Source: Chondrilla cf. caribensis
Taxonomy: Eukaryota; Porifera; Demospongiae; Chondrillida; Chondrillidae
Assembly (NCBI GenBank): GCA_964020155.1
Contig: OZ026551.1
Coordinates: 2,217,518 to 2,281,517 of the forward strand
DNA length: 64,000 bases
Direction of reading: 5' to 3'
Shown here: one piece after another, positions 59,811 through 64,000 of the stretch
How the letters are laid out: every line of letters begins with the position of its first letter
How positions within the stretch are numbered: the stretch's first letter is position 1
Made by a program: the position numbers and the translations under genes
Notes under the pieces: model-generated
The model's input: only the letters and a program-made list of their open reading frames with translations
The model's database searches: none
What the model was told of the DNA's origin: nothing

Positions 59811-60685
59811 ACAATTATTGAGAGTGCTTGAATAAATGTCCCCTACAACACATGTGAAATGAACTGGGTAACTACTCTCAGACTGTAGCATCCTGCCTTC
59901 CACTAACCATTCAGGTTTACTCTAGGACAATTACAGAGTAGAGTGAACATTATAACGGGACACTCAGTGGTGCACAAGAATTTCAACACTTAATAATATT
60001 ATAACTCAGTAATTGTGAACCCAATTTTACCATCACATCCCAACAATTGGGCCTCATTTTAGCAATGTAAATCCTCCCCTTTTGTCCCTTGTCATTGAGA
60101 TCTCATGGTGTATACAATCCCAGAGCTGAGATTTAAGTAGTCAGAACTGAGATTTGAGTACTCCGTGTACATTCAAAGACAGAAACTATGCACAGATGAC
60201 AAAGGTCAAAGTTACCTATAGCCTTTTACAACGACTTACACATAAAATTTAAAGTGTTTTACTCAACAATTTCCAGTAACTGTTATGTTGGAGGCACACT
60301 CTGGGATCGATTCACCTCATAACAGGACTAAGAAGTTTAAAAAGTCAACGTTTCAAACCAACATTAATGCTGTCAGCTGCCTTCTACAATTCGAGTATGA
60401 GTAACACACAAATATAAAGTGTACGATCTGCTTACCATGTTCGGTAGAACGGCAAGGATCTTGTCCTGCGATATGATGGGAGAGCCGAGGAGAGCGATAA
60501 ATGTACGGGTCTATAATCAAGACAAGGGTAAATCAAGAGTAAAGATGATGAAGACTTCATAAGGAGCCATAGGGAGAAATCAGAAGACGAACACGGCAAT
60601 CCACATGACTCACCAAATGAACCCTGGCAACTAAAACTGTAGCGCGTGCACGCGGAGCTGTTCCACGCGGAGATCGTCGGGAGTG
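59811..60685. other. Non-coding gap
   Basis: It contains the ACTAACCATTCAGG repeat fragment near 59900 and no gene. A CGTACGATCTGCTTACCATG stretch near 60420 resembles 34670. Confidence 0.5.
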
Positions 60686-60900
60686 CCAGTAGGGACCGTC
60701 ACGTTGGTGGCTATTCAAGTTAGAACTGAACGGGTGAGCACGTACATGCCATCTGAAGCGAATCAACTTCTTCTCTTCATCGAATTATGAGGACAGTGGG
60801 AGCTGTTCCACGTGGAGATCGTCGGGGGCGGGGTTAACGAGGACACCAATCGAAATAGTTTGTCCTAATTCAGCGGTAAAGTACAAACTTTGAGATACAT
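60686..60900. repeat. CG-rich dispersed block, second copy
   Basis: Pair of 30423-30676. The motif GAGCTGTTCCACG, then GGAGATCGTCGGG, also occurs once just upstream near 60655, so part of the unit is locally duplicated. Confidence 0.8.
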
Positions 60901-61120
60901 TTGGATTTTAATTTGAATATAATCTCCTCAATATTTTTAATTAATATTATCATGAAAATCTCACCATTTCAATCAAACTTCAATAGCAATCACATGATAT
61001 CATTTTCAATAGTAAATTAATTACAATTATAATTATCAACATTCTGAATAATTGTGTTCACAAAAGTATAATAATAAAAATATCAATAATAATAATGATA
61101 ATAATAACTAGACCTTTTCT

Positions 61121-61320
61121 ATTTCGGCATTTGGAACCTCTAGCTGGCTCAATTAGCTTAGATTTAATGTCCTTCCTTAGGGACCTAGGCCGTTGCATCA
61201 TGATGGCCACAGGAGAGCCTCAGTCAGCTCCTTTTTGATGCAGTACATAGCTAGGCTCTTGCAAGCTATCCCAACAGGGTGACACGATTCAGTGTTGGGC
61301 TCCTTGTGCTGCCCTGATCA
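61121..61320 (+). pseudogene. Short decayed non-LTR nuclease tail
   Basis: One frame reads FLRDLGRCIMMATGEPQS and, after a shift, MQYIARLLQAIPTG followed by a stop and DSVLGSL. These match FLRDLGHRLKSSTGEPQS, MLQRLSVAIQLGN and SSVLGTL of the intact copy at 40525-41439. It is preceded by an AATAATAATGATAAT run, like the others. Confidence 0.7.
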
Positions 61321-61483
61321 TAGTGACTAGGTCCTCTATGATATAATTAATATCTCACCTATTTAAAAATTATAACTTATATGTTTATATACATACATTT
61401 TATCTTATGTGTTTTGAGATAAATTTGCTACAAGTTGTGTGTCTTCATGGCTACAGTGTGTGTGTGTGTGCCGGCGTGCACGT

Positions 61484-61790
61484 GTGTGTTGACAAAGACC
61501 CAAACTGGAGTGTATTATAATGACATGTTTTCAAAATAATAAACCTTCAATATGAATATCAAACAGCTACGTATATAATTTGCATCCAGTATGTGTGTAC
61601 ATAAATTATTATGAAACAATATTTACTTTGTGCAAAATTACAGCATACTTAACAGGAATTGGTATTGTCATTATAAGTACACTCACACGATGTGACAAAT
61701 CACCACCTTATTTGGTAAGAGTGACATAAACTACAATGTTAACTAGCTTGTACACAGATATAATGATCTGTGTTATATTGAACAACTTCA
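61484..61790. repeat. Fragment of the 14197-type repeat unit
   Basis: TGACAAAGACCCAAACTGGA, GTGTATTATAATGACATG and TAAACTACAATGTTAACTAG correspond to the end of the tandem units, with an internal deletion. Confidence 0.7.
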
Positions 61791-63300
61791 GCTGATGAAA
61801 ACCTCGACTGATTGAGAGATGTAGCTAAAGATAATTATTATATAGACTAGAGAAATCTTAAGGAGCTAGTGACTGTCATATATAACCTATACGATTGGTT
61901 GCATGGCTGTGGGGTTGACAATCATATTCCATTTTGATTTTTCACATTCTATCTTAACTAAGTGCAATCATATTATAGTCCAGCCATATCCCTAAATTCA
62001 TCATGAAAGCAATATTATAATAATAATATACTGGGATTGCAATAATAATAAAATAATTCTTGTTTATTATAATTAAACACTTTTTTTATTATGTTCGAAC
62101 ATTTGTGTTAACATTAATGCTCATACAGTAACTATGCACATATTAACATAATTATCCATTCTACAAAATTAACCTGGGAGGGGCATCTTTCAGTACATTT
62201 CAGAAATTTAGTGAACAAAACTGGCAAATGGGGATATTCACCTGGAAATGGATTTGATAGGGTCAAATCAATGTTAATGCCAGACCAGAGGATCATGTAC
62301 ACATTAACTAGATGCCATGCACCAGAAGGAAACTGCTCGGATGATGAATATGACATATTGTACAACACATGCATATGTACATATGTATGTATATCAATAC
62401 ACTACAAACCTGCATTGCCTTCTATTGACACTATAGGCCAGACCAAACCACAAGTCATTACAACAGAGTTTGCATACAAAAAGGTTACATCAGATCTGGA
62501 CTTGTGTGCATCTGATACCATTTTCAATTTGAGTAAACGTATACAAGGGAATAACAGGATGAATTAGGAAGCATGGTATTAGCATCATGAACACCTTCAT
62601 GTATAAGCATCAATGTGCTTTTACACCAAATATGCACAAGTGGACTCTGTCACGTATTAGGAAGCATTACTTTGTATCTCACATCGTGATGTATGTGTGT
62701 GTTTGGACAGGGAAACCACAGAGACTATGGAGGGCATCCACATAGCCCATCTGGCTCCTCTGGAGTGTTATCATGCCTGTCTCCTTTTTAAGAACAATTA
62801 ACAATAGTTTCCATTGAAAACCAAAGATGGGGAGTACAATTTTACACATTTATTTAGGACTTGTATTCAATGTAAGACACAAGACCTATACTGCCTTAAA
62901 TGATGGAAGAACTATATCTAATCAAACTGGATGTAAGACTTGATCACACATAATAAATGTATGCGTATATCTGCATTTTAAGGAGCTACAGATTATCAAA
63001 TACCACTTCAAAAATTAGTTAATACGTATTTGCATACGGAATATACTCATACAATTAGATGATGCATTCCACGAGTGTGAAATAATAGCGACAATGCTGC
63101 AGCAAGTGCACGTAAACAAGTTTACACTATGGATGCGATACACACACTGTACAGTACATGATGGTATGTATATACATTAACGTTTGTATAGTATGCATGT
63201 ATGTACATGGATATGTACATAATATATACCTCATGAGCTAACAGTCACGTTAATCTGCGTGCACATGATAAAGTGCATGCACACATGCATGCACACACAC
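61791..63300. other. Non-coding gap
   Basis: No supported gene. The phrase GGCATCTTTCAGTACATTT near 62180 recurs near 63950. A 118-codon frame at 62211-62567 has no family resemblance and is broken in no comparable copy, so it is left uncalled. Confidence 0.45.
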
Positions 63301-63306
63301 GCACAT

Positions 63307-63309
<3 letters not shown>

Positions 63310-63390
<81 letters not shown>
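63310..63390. repeat. (CA)n microsatellite
   Basis: A pure CA run of about 80 bp. Confidence 0.95.
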
Positions 63391-63392
<2 letters not shown>

Positions 63393-63486
63393 CTGGAATC
63401 ACTTGATACTTTTTGTTTTTCACATAGGGCTTGAATAAACACTACTTACATACCACATACATTACATACTTCTAACTACATGTTGC

Positions 63487-63886
63487 ACTGGTGCAACATA
63501 GAACAGATTCCCTATACAGCTGCTGGTACTTCATTTAGCATGCATCTGAATGGACAATACTGCCTACTTCTGCCTAAAATAATACAACCAGGTCCACCAA
63601 CTGACCACAGACTAAATGGTCATTTAAAAAATATAAACTTTACAAGCAAGACAAAGCCCTTGACAAGGACACCCTCTGTTATTCTTCTGAATTCAGACCA
63701 CCTTGCACCAACCACAGGTGTGAATAAATAATTTTACATATACTTTCACAAACACAGACAAAATGTCTCCCACAACCGGTGCAGCATACACTGCACACAA
63801 AATAAGGATGAAAAGTACACATGTACACGTACGTATGTAAAGAAGAAGATACCATATGCATACTTAATTCTGCTGTAGTGACACAC

Positions 63887-63930
<44 letters not shown>

Positions 63931-63946
63931 AACAAACGTATTAGGG
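63487..63946. repeat. Duplicated segment, second copy
   Basis: Pair of 28103-28570, ending in its own (CA)n tract at about 63888-63927, then CGTATTAGGGACATC. Confidence 0.88.
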
Positions 63947-64000
63947 ACATCTTTCAGTACATTTAAGGAATTCATTTAGTAAAACTGTCATATTTGCAAA

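Noticed and set aside
62211..62567. 118-codon open frame
   Set aside because: No recognisable domain, repeat-like composition nearby, no start or splice context that supports a gene.

Overview
The window looks like nuclear DNA of an early-branching metazoan. A demosponge is my best guess, and a cnidarian-grade animal is not excluded. Coding exons are short, separated by GT-AG introns, and lie in AT-rich DNA packed with (TG)n tracts, (AAT)n tracts, MITE-like elements and retrotransposons. The host genes I can read are NOD-like receptors (NLRs): death-fold effector domains joined to a NACHT NTPase. No prokaryotic gene organisation is present.

Layout. (1) 650-10541, + strand: a ten-exon CARD-NACHT gene of about 1,104 residues; its splice phases close exactly. 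(2) 10542-31500: no complete host gene. It holds the duplicated 3' flank of the NLR gene, a tandem non-coding repeat array (14197-17424), several inverted-repeat elements, and relics of a Notchless/NLE1 WD40 gene (about 22709-23775). (3) 31569-34403: a 5'-truncated LINE. (4) 35882-40490, - strand: a complete-length Ty3/gypsy element with LTRs that look identical, a 5-bp target duplication, a primer site matching tRNA-Ser, and two in-frame stops. (5) 40525-41439: the tail of a different non-LTR element, with a zinc motif and a restriction-like nuclease; decayed relatives lie at 58021-58410 and 61121-61320. (6) 44542-52827: a second NLR. Its NACHT and C-terminal exons are close paralogues of gene 1, but the exons upstream encode a membrane anchor and a Death-like domain instead of a CARD. 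(7) 54217-57234: a third, NACHT-less copy that begins inside exon 6, joined to repeat-flank DNA that supplies an in-frame ATG. (8) 57235-64000: more duplicated flank and mobile-element relics.

How it fits together. The locus reads as a young, recombining NLR cluster. One NACHT/C-terminal cassette exists with two different N-terminal effector modules, exchanged at a phase-0 intron, plus a truncated derivative made at a (TG)n-containing flank. By family knowledge, NACHT NLRs sense ligand or danger through the C-terminus, oligomerise through NACHT, and recruit partners through CARD or Death domains. A membrane-anchored Death-NACHT protein would signal from a membrane rather than from the cytosol. 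All functional statements are inferred from sequence. Exon models were read by eye and have no transcript support.
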